Positions 40,559-49,457 of a stretch of DNA of 64,000 bases are shown here, piece after piece (positions within the stretch are counted from its first letter, which is position 1; every line of letters starts with the position of its first letter). The translations under genes were made by a program, and so were the position numbers. Below the pieces are notes generated by a model. It did no database searches and was not told where the DNA came from. It worked only from the letters and a program-made list of their open reading frames with translations. This DNA comes from Trichomonas vaginalis G3. Taxonomy: Eukaryota; Parabasalia; Trichomonadida; Trichomonadidae. The stretch is from NCBI RefSeq assembly GCF_026262505.1, contig NC_067208.1, forward strand, positions 17,927,962-17,991,961. Direction: 5' to 3'.

Positions 40559-41857
40559 GGGTGTCCAAAGGTGTGTTTAGCACAAACCTGAATACTGCGA
40601 ATAGAAATAAACAAGTTACATATATATAAAGTTTATTTAAATATAATCACCATTGGATTCAATCACGCGTTCGCAGCGATCGATCCAGGCTTGAAAGACA
40701 CGCTTTAAATCATCATGAGAAAATTGCTCAAATTGCTCTCTTACAAAATTTTCAAGATCATCTGGACTCGCGAATTCGCGTCCTTCAGCTCTCTTTTTTA
40801 GCGTGCCGAATAAATAAAAGTCAGAGGGTGCAATATCAGGTGAATAAATTGGGTTTGGAACAACTTTGACATTGTTTTCCACCAAGTAATTCATTACCTT
40901 ATGACTTTTGTGAACTCTTGAATTATCAAAATGAATTGCAAACTTTTGTTTTTGTTGTTTGGATTTCTCAAACTCATCAGAATTGATAATTTGAGTAAGA
41001 ACATTGTCAATTAGATACTGAGCATTCATCGTATTAGGTTTTTGAAGAATATCAATTGCGATGATGCCATTCACGCCCCAAAAAACCGACAACATCATCA
41101 TTGGTGTGTCAATTTTTTCTTCGGGAATGTTTGCGGATTTTCATCCTTCGGGATCCACATGATTTTGGCTTCTGTTGCATATTGAAACCAAGACTCGTCC
41201 CCTGTTACTAAAAAGCGAAACTTCTTGGATTGATACGCACCCAATATAGAGAGGAGCTCTTTCGAAGATTAGACTCTAGATTTTTTTTGAACTGAATTAA
41301 GGTTGTGCGGAACCCAACGTGTATACGCTAGTTTGTAGTTCAAATAATTGTGCAGATAATAACTGACTGTTGTACGTGGTATCTTTGTCATCTCCTCTAT
41401 CCTTCTGAGTGATGCTCTTGGGTCTTCATCTAGCGCTTGAAGAATTGCTTTGATTTTTCTTTGATCCGGCGATTTTTTGTCAATTTTTATGATGGGCGCC
41501 TTTTTGTTCATGAAGTGATATATCCTAACATGATACGTTACAGTGGAATAGCTAGGAGCATCCATACCGAAGCATTTTACCAATGTCTCGTAGATTTTTT
41601 TACAGTCTTTGCATTTTTTTGCAAGAGCGAGGATGTTTTCTTTATGATTCATTAAAAAAATGAAAAAAATCCCGCCAAAATTTCCCGCGAAACCGCCTCT
41701 TGTCTCAAAATTCATTTTATATCCCGGCATGGCGCCAAAATACAACATATTCATCATATACATATATTCATATTTTTTATTATATATTTATAATCAGCAT
41801 ATATCTCCTTTAATAGTCTCATATAGAGCGCTGTGCTAAACGCACCTTTGGACACCC
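40559..41857 (-). mobile_element. mariner-family transposon, Tvmar-like
   Basis: The element is 1,299 bp long and is flanked by TA at 40557-40558 and 41858-41859. The terminal inverted repeats begin GGGTGTCCAAAGGTG and continue to about GTTTAGCACA. Size, TA duplication and transposase identify the Tc1/mariner superfamily. T. vaginalis is known to carry many copies of the mariner Tvmar1. Function of the host gene is interrupted. Confidence 0.9.
40637..41652 (-). pseudogene. mariner transposase, inactivated
   Basis: The N-terminal region (from MNHKEN at 41652) has the paired helix-turn-helix DNA-binding domain. The catalytic region has the first Asp in LVTGDESWF, the second in HFDNSRVHKS and the third in YSPDIAPSDFYLF, the usual mariner DD34D arrangement. 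An in-frame TAA lies at 41269 and a frameshift near 41103, so this copy cannot make a full enzyme. Confidence 0.85.
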
Positions 41858-42056
41858 TATACTAGCCGTTCCATTTCTATGAAAAGTGACTTTATAGTTA
41901 GGGTTTGTATTTCCAGACCTGGCACTTTCTATTATTGAATTTTTCTCTTCATCTGTAAGTTCTTTGACAGGTTTTGACAATGGTTCTGAACTTTTTGTTT
42001 GTGGTGTCAAATCTACCGTTTCAACTTCTTCGGTCATTTCATCTCAGTAAAAAATT

Positions 42057-42197
42057 TTAGTTTGGTTTGTTTTCAACTGGTTGTTTAGGTTTTTTAAGTC
42101 GGTCTAAAACTTCCTGAGGTATAGGAAGAACTTTACAAACACGTGGTGTAAAAGGTGGTCTTCCATGACTTATTCTGTTTAAAGCTGCATTGTTCAT
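42057..42197 (-). CDS. 46-aa hypothetical protein (paralogue pair, downstream member)
   Basis: A short gene begins MNNAAL and ends QPVENKPN. It is too short for most gene finders, but it is supported by the paralogue at 42217-42381, which has the same first six and last eight residues, and by the shared upstream sequence TTTTTACTGAGATGAAATG. It is Pro-rich and basic. The pair probably arose by tandem duplication. The function is unknown. Confidence 0.5.
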   Translation of the reverse strand: MNNAALNRISHGRPPFTPRVCKVLPIPQEVLDRLKKPKQPVENKPN

Positions 42198-42216
42198 TTC
42201 ATCTCAGTAAAAAATT

Positions 42217-42381
42217 TTAGTTTGGTTTGTTTTCAACTGGTTGTTGTTGTGGAGGTGGGATGGTTCCTTTAATAATATCATTCAGTTTCACATGCTGAGC
42301 CTGACTATATGGTATCGGTTTAAATGCTGGAAGCCGACAAATCCATCTTGAACTCATTTGTCTCAATGCTGCATTGTTCAT
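42217..42381 (-). CDS. 54-aa hypothetical protein (paralogue pair, upstream member)
   Basis: This is the paralogue of the 42057-42197 gene. It begins MNNAALRQM and ends PPPQQQPVENKPN, with a different middle. It is preceded by TTTATTGAGATGAAATG, nearly the same as before the neighbouring genes. It lies 19 nt behind the end of the amphipathic-protein gene, so the row of four minus-strand genes is tightly packed. Confidence 0.5.
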   Translation of the reverse strand: MNNAALRQMSSRWICRLPAFKPIPYSQAQHVKLNDIIKGTIPPPQQQPVENKPN

Positions 42382-42400
42382 TTCATCTCAATAAAAAACT

Positions 42401-42802
42401 TTACATTCCCCACGTTTGAGGCGGTTGGGGTTGGTTATTGTTTACCCACTGTTGTGCATGGTTATATCCTCTGTTAAAGAATCTTTCACTTTGGTCCATA
42501 TAGTGTCCTGCTTGGTTATAGTAGTCATTTGCTTTGTTATAATAGTTTCCTGCTTGTCTTCCTACATTGTCCATCCATCCTTGAACTTTTCCTCTTGTTT
42601 CAGGATTTGGAATAAGATTTGTTGCATCTCGTGCTACATCCCAACCTTTCTGTACAGTTTGTATAATAGGTTGTGCTTTCTCTTTCAGTATACCTAATGT
42701 ACTCAAAATCTTCCTTCCAATTCCAAATACACCTCTGGCTATTGTTCCCACTGCGGGTAAAAATCTAGATGCGACTCCTGCTAATGCGCCAAATAAACCC
42801 AT
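42401..42802 (-). CDS. 133-aa amphipathic virion-like protein
   Basis: The intact protein begins with a Gly/Ala/Phe-rich amphipathic stretch (GLFGALAGVASRFLPAVGTI) and goes on to a Lys-containing helix, then a Tyr/Asn/Gln-rich C-terminal half ending TWGM. The N-terminus recalls the membrane-active amphipathic helices of adenovirus protein VI and similar proteins of other capsid-forming elements. This is a resemblance in composition only. The gene is divergent from the integrase, with 17 bp between the two ATGs. Confidence 0.5.
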   Translation of the reverse strand: MGLFGALAGVASRFLPAVGTIARGVFGIGRKILSTLGILKEKAQPIIQTVQKGWDVARDATNLIPNPETRGKVQGWMDNVGRQAGNYYNKANDYYNQAGHYMDQSERFFNRGYNHAQQWVNNNQPQPPQTWGM

Positions 42803-42819
42803 TTCTTATAGGGTAAAAA
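42803..42819. promoter_or_regulatory. 17-bp divergent intergenic region before integrase
   Basis: Only TTCTTATAGGGTAAAAA separates the start codons of the amphipathic protein (minus) and the integrase (plus). Any promoter must reach into one or both coding regions, or transcripts must be nearly leaderless, which is common in T. vaginalis. Confidence 0.5.
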
Positions 42820-43779
42820 ATGACGAATCCGAACAAGGACCCCTATGTTTCTAATGCGACAAAGAAAGCACTCATGATAAAAATCTTTAGTTCAACACCA
42901 AATGCTTGGTTTATGGATATCTTGGAAAACATTCCGAGAGTTAGAACAGATGGACCACCATACTGGTTAATATTTGTTGGTCAAAACACAAGATACTGTG
43001 AAGCCATACCATTATGGTCCAAAAATATTTTAGATGTGAAAACTGCTTTGACAATATTCGTTGACAAATACCATCCAACAAAACTGACATCTGACTGTGA
43101 AAGTTCTTTCAAATCAGATGATGTAAAAAACTATCTGCGTTCAAAAAATGTAAACCAATATTTCATTGTCGACCAAAACCATTCTGCTCTTGGTGTCATT
43201 GACGGATGTATAAAAATGTTAAGAGACTTAAACCAACCACAAGGTGGTGAAGCAAATGAAATGTCATATGACGACAAATATAGACACTTCTCCATGGCAA
43301 AGATGAGACAAGTTTTAAATATTTACAATAACCGTAAACAAAAAGGTTTGGGAAACCACTCCCCCGAAGAAATGAAAAACAACCCTGACTTAGAGAAAGA
43401 CTATATATTTAATAATTTAGTCAAAAGGGACAAACAAGAAAGAATGCCGGGCTTCAAACTTCAGAAAGGTGACAAAGTAAAAATAGAAATACCTAAACGC
43501 GACCCATATGAAAATACTATTGACTATGACAACAATGGGAACTCGACAGGTACTCACATTCGTGTTCGTAAAAATAGAAGAAAGTATACAAGAGAATATT
43601 ATGAAGTTTTAGGCAAACATGGCAAAATGTACACACTGCAAGCAGAAGATAAAACTACTATTGTCAGACCTCGTTTCAAACTTGTCAAAGTTCAAGGTGG
43701 TATACTTTCAAAGACAGTTCCTAACAAATATAAGACAACTCCTGACGAATATGCTAAAGAAGTTGAAAATGACGACTAA
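42820..43779 (+). CDS. Maverick-type DDE integrase of Maverick A
   Basis: The product has 319 residues. The retroviral-type integrase core has D33 (WFMDILENI), D92 (TSDCESSF) and a third acidic residue at 128 (HSALGVIDGCI), 35 residues after D92. The third position is Asp where Glu is usual. The C-terminus (about residues 215-300) is Lys/Arg-rich with a RKYTREYYEVLG pattern like the SH3-type DNA-binding domain of integrases. No zinc-binding HHCC domain is seen at the short N-terminus. The enzyme would join element ends to target DNA and make the 5-6 bp duplication. The frame is intact. Confidence 0.85.
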   Translation: MTNPNKDPYVSNATKKALMIKIFSSTPNAWFMDILENIPRVRTDGPPYWLIFVGQNTRYCEAIPLWSKNILDVKTALTIFVDKYHPTKLTSDCESSFKSDDVKNYLRSKNVNQYFIVDQNHSALGVIDGCIKMLRDLNQPQGGEANEMSYDDKYRHFSMAKMRQVLNIYNNRKQKGLGNHSPEEMKNNPDLEKDYIFNNLVKRDKQERMPGFKLQKGDKVKIEIPKRDPYENTIDYDNNGNSTGTHIRVRKNRRKYTREYYEVLGKHGKMYTLQAEDKTTIVRPRFKLVKVQGGILSKTVPNKYKTTPDEYAKEVENDD

Positions 43780-43957
43780 GCAATTCTATACCATGCGTAA
43801 ACTGTCATGTAAGGTGGCATGTATTCTTTACTTTGTCCCGTTGTTTGCGTATATCCTGAAACGAAATGTGTATGGTTTCCTTCTCCCTGCGTGTCATCCC
43901 AGTAACAATTTATAGCAAACTTAACGTCGTCTTTAACATCATATCCTTTACCTTTTG
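43776..43957 (-). pseudogene. tail-collar-like C-terminus, gene cut by insertions
   Basis: The minus-strand frame ending at 43776 overlaps the integrase stop tail-to-tail. It encodes about 60 residues, with INCYWDDTQGEGNHTHFVSG followed by YMPPYMTVYAWYRIA. The PPY-x-TVYAW ending is typical of phage tail-collar and fibre C-termini, so this may be a host-attachment or spike-like protein of Maverick A. The frame continues into 47847-47854 beyond the long-TIR element and is then cut by the terminus of Maverick B. An in-frame ATG just after that terminus allows a 61-aa product as an alternative. Confidence 0.5.
43950..43957. repeat. target site duplication, ACCTTTTG (left)
   Basis: The eight bases directly precede GAGATATAAAAATTG. 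The same eight bases follow the other end at 47839-47846. Confidence 0.8.
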
Positions 43958-46900
43958 GAGATATAAAAATTGCTCACATTTGCTCACATTTTGGCACTTT
44001 TTTTGTACGTTTGTCAAAAAATTATGAGGAAGATCTCACAAAAATAGTCAAAATGTGAGCAAATTTTGAGAAGTGCTCACATTTTGACATACGATTATTT
44101 TCATACGTTTTTTTGATGAATTCTAATAAAACTTCATTACCACTTTCAGAACGAAGCGTAACTTTTCAGCACGTAACGCTCTATCATGTGTAGTGACATA
44201 TTATTCAAAAAAACTCAGATTGCTTATCTTATAATAACAATTTCATTAGAAAAAATGCACGATTTCACGCTAAAACTTTGAAGCAATTCTTAAATTCGGA
44301 TAAAAAATCGATATGTATTACACTTTAAACTTCAAAAAATGGTTCAAAATTTAGACTTAGTTTATCTTAACAATATAGCAGATTTTAAGCCGAACAAGTA
44401 GGAGTAATAGAAATAGCTCTTGAAAATAATTACAATTAGTAATATGTAAGTCAAAGTTCGAGTATTCTAATAAATAAACGTTCCGGATTTTCTTTACTAC
44501 AAGAATCAATACTTAATATATAGAAGCAACAGTAAAAACTTATTAGAGATTCAAAAAGAAAGTTGACTAAAGAGAATCTTTTTATATAAGTAATTTTATT
44601 TTTTTGAAATACGAGATCGAATAAACATGTATTTTATTTTATTACTATAATAATACGTTTTTACATAGTAAGAAAGTTTAGAGACTGAAATGAAATTAAA
44701 AATTGAGAAAAAAATAAAGCTTTTCTATAAAAATTCATATTAATATATAGTATAATGATATTACAATTTATTGATCAAATAAAAAGAATATTTGTTGAAT
44801 AATTTCTGTTCAAATTAAAAGTTCTTCAACTTACGGTAAATCTATCTGCCTTAAAAAGTATTACGATATTATGCAAAGTCAATTTTCTCCAAAAAAATAT
44901 TTGAAGATGATACTTTAAGTATACCAAAAATACAAGAATTTTGAGAGAACTCAATGAATTTTTGTGAAGGTGGAGTTAAATTGAGAAGATTTTTGGTCAG
45001 AGAAAAACAAAAATTACTATCTGATAAAATGGTATTAAAATGAAAAAAGTTTAAACAAAGGAAATGAAGAATTTATATTATATTAGAATTTAAAGAGTAA
45101 ATATAAAAGATTGAAAGAAAGAATAATAATAGGATTCTTGAATGCAACATTTGGAATGATGTTTCCAGTTGTAGATGTGTTAAGCAAAGAGAGATAATGA
45201 TAGTTTCTTGAGTTTTGAGTTAAGCTTGTTGTAGATGAGAGAGAAATTTTGACGAGACTGAGGAACTTCATTTGGAATGATGTTTCCAGTTGTAGATGTG
45301 TTAAGCAAAGAGAGATAATGATAGTTTCTTGAGTTTTTGCAATTAACCATCCTCAATGACTATTGTTTTAATATAATTTTTAAATTTTTTAAAACTGACA
45401 TTTTAGTTGTATATTTTTTCTAACAAAGGTACATTCACTAGGCGATAACAGTAAAATGGGATGAAAATATGATAAATAGCATCCCTATATAGTGCCAAAC
45501 AATATTTATACGGGCCAAAAAATTTGGCTATAGATTTGGCGAGTTATAAAACTTAGAAAATTGAGAGGGATTTTTATTTTTGAATTTTTTTTGGAAAGTT
45601 AAAATTGCGATTAAAAATCGATTTCCGGGAGAACTAAGCATCTCATCATATATTTAAATCGATAAAAATATTAAATAATAGTTGAATAGTATAACAACGT
45701 GAAATTATGGCTGAATCTACAGAAAAAATGAACATATTTGACATTTTTGAAAATTCATACGTTAGATGGTGACAGGCTCATAAACTATACTTTAGCTAAG
45801 ATTGATATATGGTTTCAACAACACATGGTTAAAATTGTAAAAATATTTTAGATTTCAAAAAGATATATATGGTAATATAATGGAACAAAGTCAACAAATA
45901 GCATGTTAAATATGTTATAATTAACTTTTTATTAGATCCAATAGTAGATATCGAATGGTTTCCAGCTTTATGGTTAAATATTTTCTTTTCGAGCTTCTCT
46001 TTAACTGTTGTATTAAGGTTGTAAATTTTTGATGCTAGAAACTATGGAATCTTCTTTGCTGCTGCATTTTTCTTGAGAGTTCTTGCAATTTCGAATAGAT
46101 CTGCGCATTGTATGAAATTGAGGCTTTAAAATATCTTGAAAACAGAATAGGACTGCTTTTCCAAAGGAATGCTTACTTGTAAATCAGAGAGTTTCAAAAT
46201 TGAGAGCAAGATTATCATCATAACTTTCGATTTTGCTGCGAAAAAGGAAGACAAGTAATTAACAAATCATTTACTGTTGTTCATAAAAGAAGAAAACTTT
46301 GATAACAACTAATGATGATAAAATCAAGCTATCTTTTAATATTTTAAATTGATAAGACATTCAAAATATTTGAATGGTTTAAAATATTTTCTTTTAATTT
46401 CTATAAGATATTATCATGATTATATAATAAAATTTAAATTTTTATTCAAAAAGGCAATATTTCAAACTTTTAATTTCAAAAATCTTAATTCTGCAATAAG
46501 TGTATTTAATTGTAGCAAATTTAATGATCCTTCGTCATGCTTAGCAATTTGGAACTCATAAATTAATGATTTCTTCAAGTAAAATTCTGCATTATTTCAA
46601 AAGTCAATAATTCTCTAGTAACTTTTCTTCAAACCCTAACCATTATATTATATGTATAATGGAGAATAATTGCAAAGAAAGATAGCCGAATTTACTGGGT
46701 AGTTCTTGTGATGCGAAATAATTGCAAATTAACACATAGTTTTAACAGCATCAATCTCTTTTTGCTCTCATTTAAATGCATTCGCACACTTTAATTTTGA
46801 AATATAAGAGTTTTGGAAATTATCAAATTTATCTGCTCAAATACTATAGATCTTCATAAGTGTTAATAGAATCACCAGCCTTACATATAGTGTTTAATAT

Positions 46901-47838
46901 AATGATGCACATCATACTGGGATTTATTCCTTATTCATCTAGTTATTATAAGATTTACAACCCCATGAAAATTTAAAATTTTGTCAAAAATAGTGAATGT
47001 ACCTTTTTTCTAACACAACTATCAATAAATTGTAATATCATTATACTATATATTAATATGAATTTTTATAGAAAAGCTTTATTTTTTTCTCAATTTTTAA
47101 TTTCATTTCAGTCTCTAAACTTTCTTACTATGTAAAAACGTATTATTATAGTAATAAAATAAAATACATGTTTATTCGATCTCGTATTTCAAAAAAATAA
47201 AATTACTTATATAAAAAGATTCTCTTTAGTCAACTTTCTTTTTGAATCTCTAATAAGTTTTTACTGTTGCTTCTATATATTAAGTATTGATTCTTGTAGT
47301 AAAGAAAATCCGGAACGTTTATTTATTAGAATACTCGAACTTTGACTTACATATTACTAATTGTAATTATTTTCAAGAGCTATTTCTATTACTCCTACTT
47401 GTTCGGCTTAAAATCTGCTATATTGTTAAGATAAACTAAGTCTAAATTTTGAACCATTTTTTGAAGTTTAAAGTGTAATACATATCGATTTTTTATCCGA
47501 ATTTAAGAATTGCTTCAAAGTTTTAGCGTGAAATCGTGCATTTTTTCTAATGAAATTGTTATTATAAGATAAGCAATCTGAGTTTTTTTGAATAATATGT
47601 CACTACACATGATAGAGCGTTACGTGCTGAAAAGTTACGCTTCGTTCTGAAAGTGGTAATGAAGTTTTATTAGAATTCATCAAAAAAACGTATGAAAATA
47701 ATTGTATGTCAAAATGTGAGCACTTCTCAAAATTTGCTCACATTTTGACTATTTTTGTGAGATCTTCCTCACAATTTTTTGACAAACGTACAAAAAAAGT
47801 GCCAAAATGTGAGCAAATGTGAGCAATTTTTATATCTC
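43958..47838. mobile_element. non-coding long-TIR transposon (Mutator-like ends)
   Basis: The element is 3,881 bp long and starts GAGATATAAAAATTGCTCAC. Inverted repeats of about 818 bp (43958-44775 and 47021-47838) are nearly identical. The 8-bp target duplication is ACCTTTTG. Repeats beginning GAGATA and several hundred bases long suggest a non-autonomous Mutator-like or foldback element. Eight bases would also suit hAT. The inner 2.2 kb (44776-47020) is very A+T-rich and has no supportable gene, only a 70-bp direct duplication at about 45148-45218 and 45269-45336. It sits 16 bp from the start of Maverick B. Confidence 0.8.
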
Positions 47839-47854
47839 ACCTTTTGTCATTCCT

Positions 47855-48097
47855 AGTTAGTATCCCTAAGTCGCGTACTGTGGCACTGCGCGCCTCCGTA
47901 CACCACTTAGCGGTTTTGACACTTTACGAAACCAGTAACGTATATTTTACAACACAACCATAACACCAACTTAACCTTAAATATTTACAAAACCATCTGA
48001 CACATAAACGACTTCACTAACGAATTCCCTACCGTCCTCACTAAATAAAAATAACCTTATTTTTATTTTTTTTAATTTTTTATTTCATTACAAAGAC
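47855..48097. repeat. left terminus of Maverick B
   Basis: It begins AGTTAGTATCCCTAAG and has GACACTTTACGAAACC, AACGTATATTTTACAACAC and CTTAACCTTAAATATTTACA blocks in the same order as the ends of element C. The hairpin near the end differs in sequence (GTGGCACTGCGCGCCTCC region). No gene lies in it. Confidence 0.8.
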
Positions 48098-48532
48098 ATG
48101 TCCGACTACATTTACTATGACTCTTTCCCAGAACGTTTCCGTGAACTATTCAAAACTCAAGTAAAACTGAGAAACATGCATTTTAACAAAGACAGACCCA
48201 TTGACGATGAAAGAAACCCTGAATATATTACAATCCCTTATGACGCAAAGTTCATTGCATACATTCCTTATGGTCGCAGAGGAACGAAAACTATTTCAAC
48301 AAAGAACAAAAATTATTTCTGGAGCGATGAAGAAAATTGCCTTATCTACATAAATGCATACTTAAATAAAGCTACATATTGTACAAAAGAAGGTTGGACT
48401 GGATTTGAGCTCTACATATACGACGACGATGGAAACAGACGTTGTGTATACCCATACGATAATATGTACCATTGTTTTCATCAAGCATTAAACGAATACA
48501 TAGTCAGTAAGGGTCTCATTCCTGTTGAGTAG
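48098..48532 (+). CDS. 144-aa hypothetical protein at the end of Maverick B
   Basis: The intact protein is rich in Tyr, Asp and Asn. It has a YDDDGNRRCVYPYDNMYHCF segment near its C-terminus. No family was recognised. It occupies the position of the 94-aa gene in element C but shows no clear similarity to it. The start follows TTTCATTACAAAGAC, an initiator-like context. Confidence 0.6.
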   Translation: MSDYIYYDSFPERFRELFKTQVKLRNMHFNKDRPIDDERNPEYITIPYDAKFIAYIPYGRRGTKTISTKNKNYFWSDEENCLIYINAYLNKATYCTKEGWTGFELYIYDDDGNRRCVYPYDNMYHCFHQALNEYIVSKGLIPVE

Positions 48533-48621
48533 ATATGCTTTATTTTTGTTCCCACATTTATTTAAAAATTAATGATATCACCACCCTCACACGTATGAAA
48601 ACATAGCACAAAAATAAATTT

Positions 48622-48657
48622 AGGTGAAGTGGTGAAATCTCACCTCTTTTTTCACCC
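48622..48657 (-). terminator. AGATCT-type hairpin variant after the broken 82-aa gene
   Basis: AGGTGAA and TTCACC arms surround GGTGAAATCTCACC, so the centre here is AAATCT, not AGATCT. It lies 21 nt beyond the stop of the 82-aa pseudogene, as in element C. Confidence 0.5.
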
Positions 48658-48678
48658 GGTTTTTCACCCTGTTGAATT

Positions 48679-48921
48679 CATTGCTTTATAACTCTCTTCC
48701 TTTCTCCAACTCTTCTAGCTTCTTCTTAAGTTCAGCAATGTTGTCCTCATGAAGTTTAATCTTTCCTTAATATACCTTCTCTATCTAATGGTTGCTTTAT
48801 CTTTCTAAACTGAACTCTACCATCCTTCATAGTATGAATGTAAAAACCTTCTGGAACAGTTCCTGATTTAATATTCTACCAAAAACTTTTGTTTCATTGC
48901 TTCAGTGACTTTATTTGTCAT
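48679..48921 (-). pseudogene. 82-aa basic protein, degenerate copy in Maverick B
   Basis: This is clearly the same gene as 13229-13477. It starts in the same Thr/Lys-rich motif, but at least three small indels break the frame (near 48870, 48770 and 48705). The hairpin and the surrounding 3' sequence are conserved. It shows that Maverick B and element C share not only termini but also the gene nearest to them. Confidence 0.8.
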
Positions 48922-48998
48922 TTCAATCAAATAAAAATTTTAATATTAAATAAAAATAACGTTATTTTTTCAGTAAGGAAACGCAGGAGTTTTACGAT

Positions 48999-49427
48999 TT
49001 ATTTGAGGAGTAGGTTCTGGTTTAAATTTGGAGTCGGTTTAGGAGTTGACTTTTGAACAGGAGTTTGTACTTCCATAGGTTCAGGAGTCATTGAAGGTTT
49101 TGCTTGTGAAGGCGTTGGTTTTGGCGAAGGTGTTGGAGTTTGTTTAACTTCAGCTACTTCAGTATTATTTACAACATTTGCTTTATTTCTTTTCAACATC
49201 ATAACTGCTCCTGCTGTAGCTAGCAAACCTAGTGGGAGACCATATCTTATATAAGGACTTGACCAAATGCTATTTTTGACAGGAGCTGGTGGAACACCTA
49301 ACCTTGGTGAGACTGCTCTTTGCCATTGTGCAGCTCGTAAGAAATATTCAATAGGTGCTCCATAATCGTTTGGTAAAGTTTGTTTCATAGATGGTGAAGG
49401 TTCACGAGAGCTTGATGAAGAACTCAT
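48999..49427 (-). CDS. 142-aa membrane protein with Pro/Thr/Lys-rich tail
   Basis: A Ser-rich N-terminus is followed by one hydrophobic segment (RYGLPLGLLATAGAVMML, about residues 61-78) and a long tail of TPxPxPTP-type repeats. The tail periodicity continues in the next frame past the stop, down to about 48970 (PEPTPQINRKTPAFPY). This suggests a one-base shift near 49020 and a slightly longer original protein. It lies just downstream of the capsid gene. A virion membrane or anchor protein is possible. Confidence 0.55.
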   Translation of the reverse strand: MSSSSSSREPSPSMKQTLPNDYGAPIEYFLRAAQWQRAVSPRLGVPPAPVKNSIWSSPYIRYGLPLGLLATAGAVMMLKRNKANVVNNTEVAEVKQTPTPSPKPTPSQAKPSMTPEPMEVQTPVQKSTPKPTPNLNQNLLLK

Positions 49428-49457
49428 TTATAAGCTTTAAAAATAAACGTTCATCCT

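Larger units (their letters stand above)
40148..42037 (-). pseudogene. hypothetical Maverick A gene split by a mariner
   Basis: The 5' part (42037 to 41858) and the 3' part (40558 to 40148) are in the same frame once the mariner and one TA are discounted. They would give a protein of about 195 residues. The N-terminal third has a conserved motif, DEEKNSIIESARSG then a YKVTFHRNGT stretch, similar in layout to the 144-aa protein at 51060-51494 and the 82-aa proteins. The centre is Lys-rich and helical, and the C-terminus is Pro/Lys-rich, ending near MGWRQRLMAAGGYVK. The start follows TTTTTTACTGAGATGAAATG, shared with its neighbours. The function is unknown. Confidence 0.65.
2152..47854. mobile_element. 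Maverick A (Polinton-type), interrupted by three insertions
   Basis: This is a virus-like DNA transposon identified by its gene set: double-jelly-roll capsid remnant, probable minor capsid protein, SF3 helicase, packaging ATPase, PolB-like polymerase and DDE integrase. It is interrupted by element C (12598-33295), a mariner (40559-41857) and a long-TIR element (43958-47838). Its last visible gene is cut by Maverick B at 47855. Neither terminus is identified, so the coordinates given are those of the recognisable body. Without the three insertions the visible part is about 20 kb, a normal size for Mavericks of T. vaginalis. Confidence 0.75.

Noticed and set aside
46349-46561. Possible 70-aa gene inside the long-TIR element
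   Set aside because: It is A+T-rich, with Phe/Asn/Ile/Lys composition as expected of random sequence. No motif and no neighbour support it.
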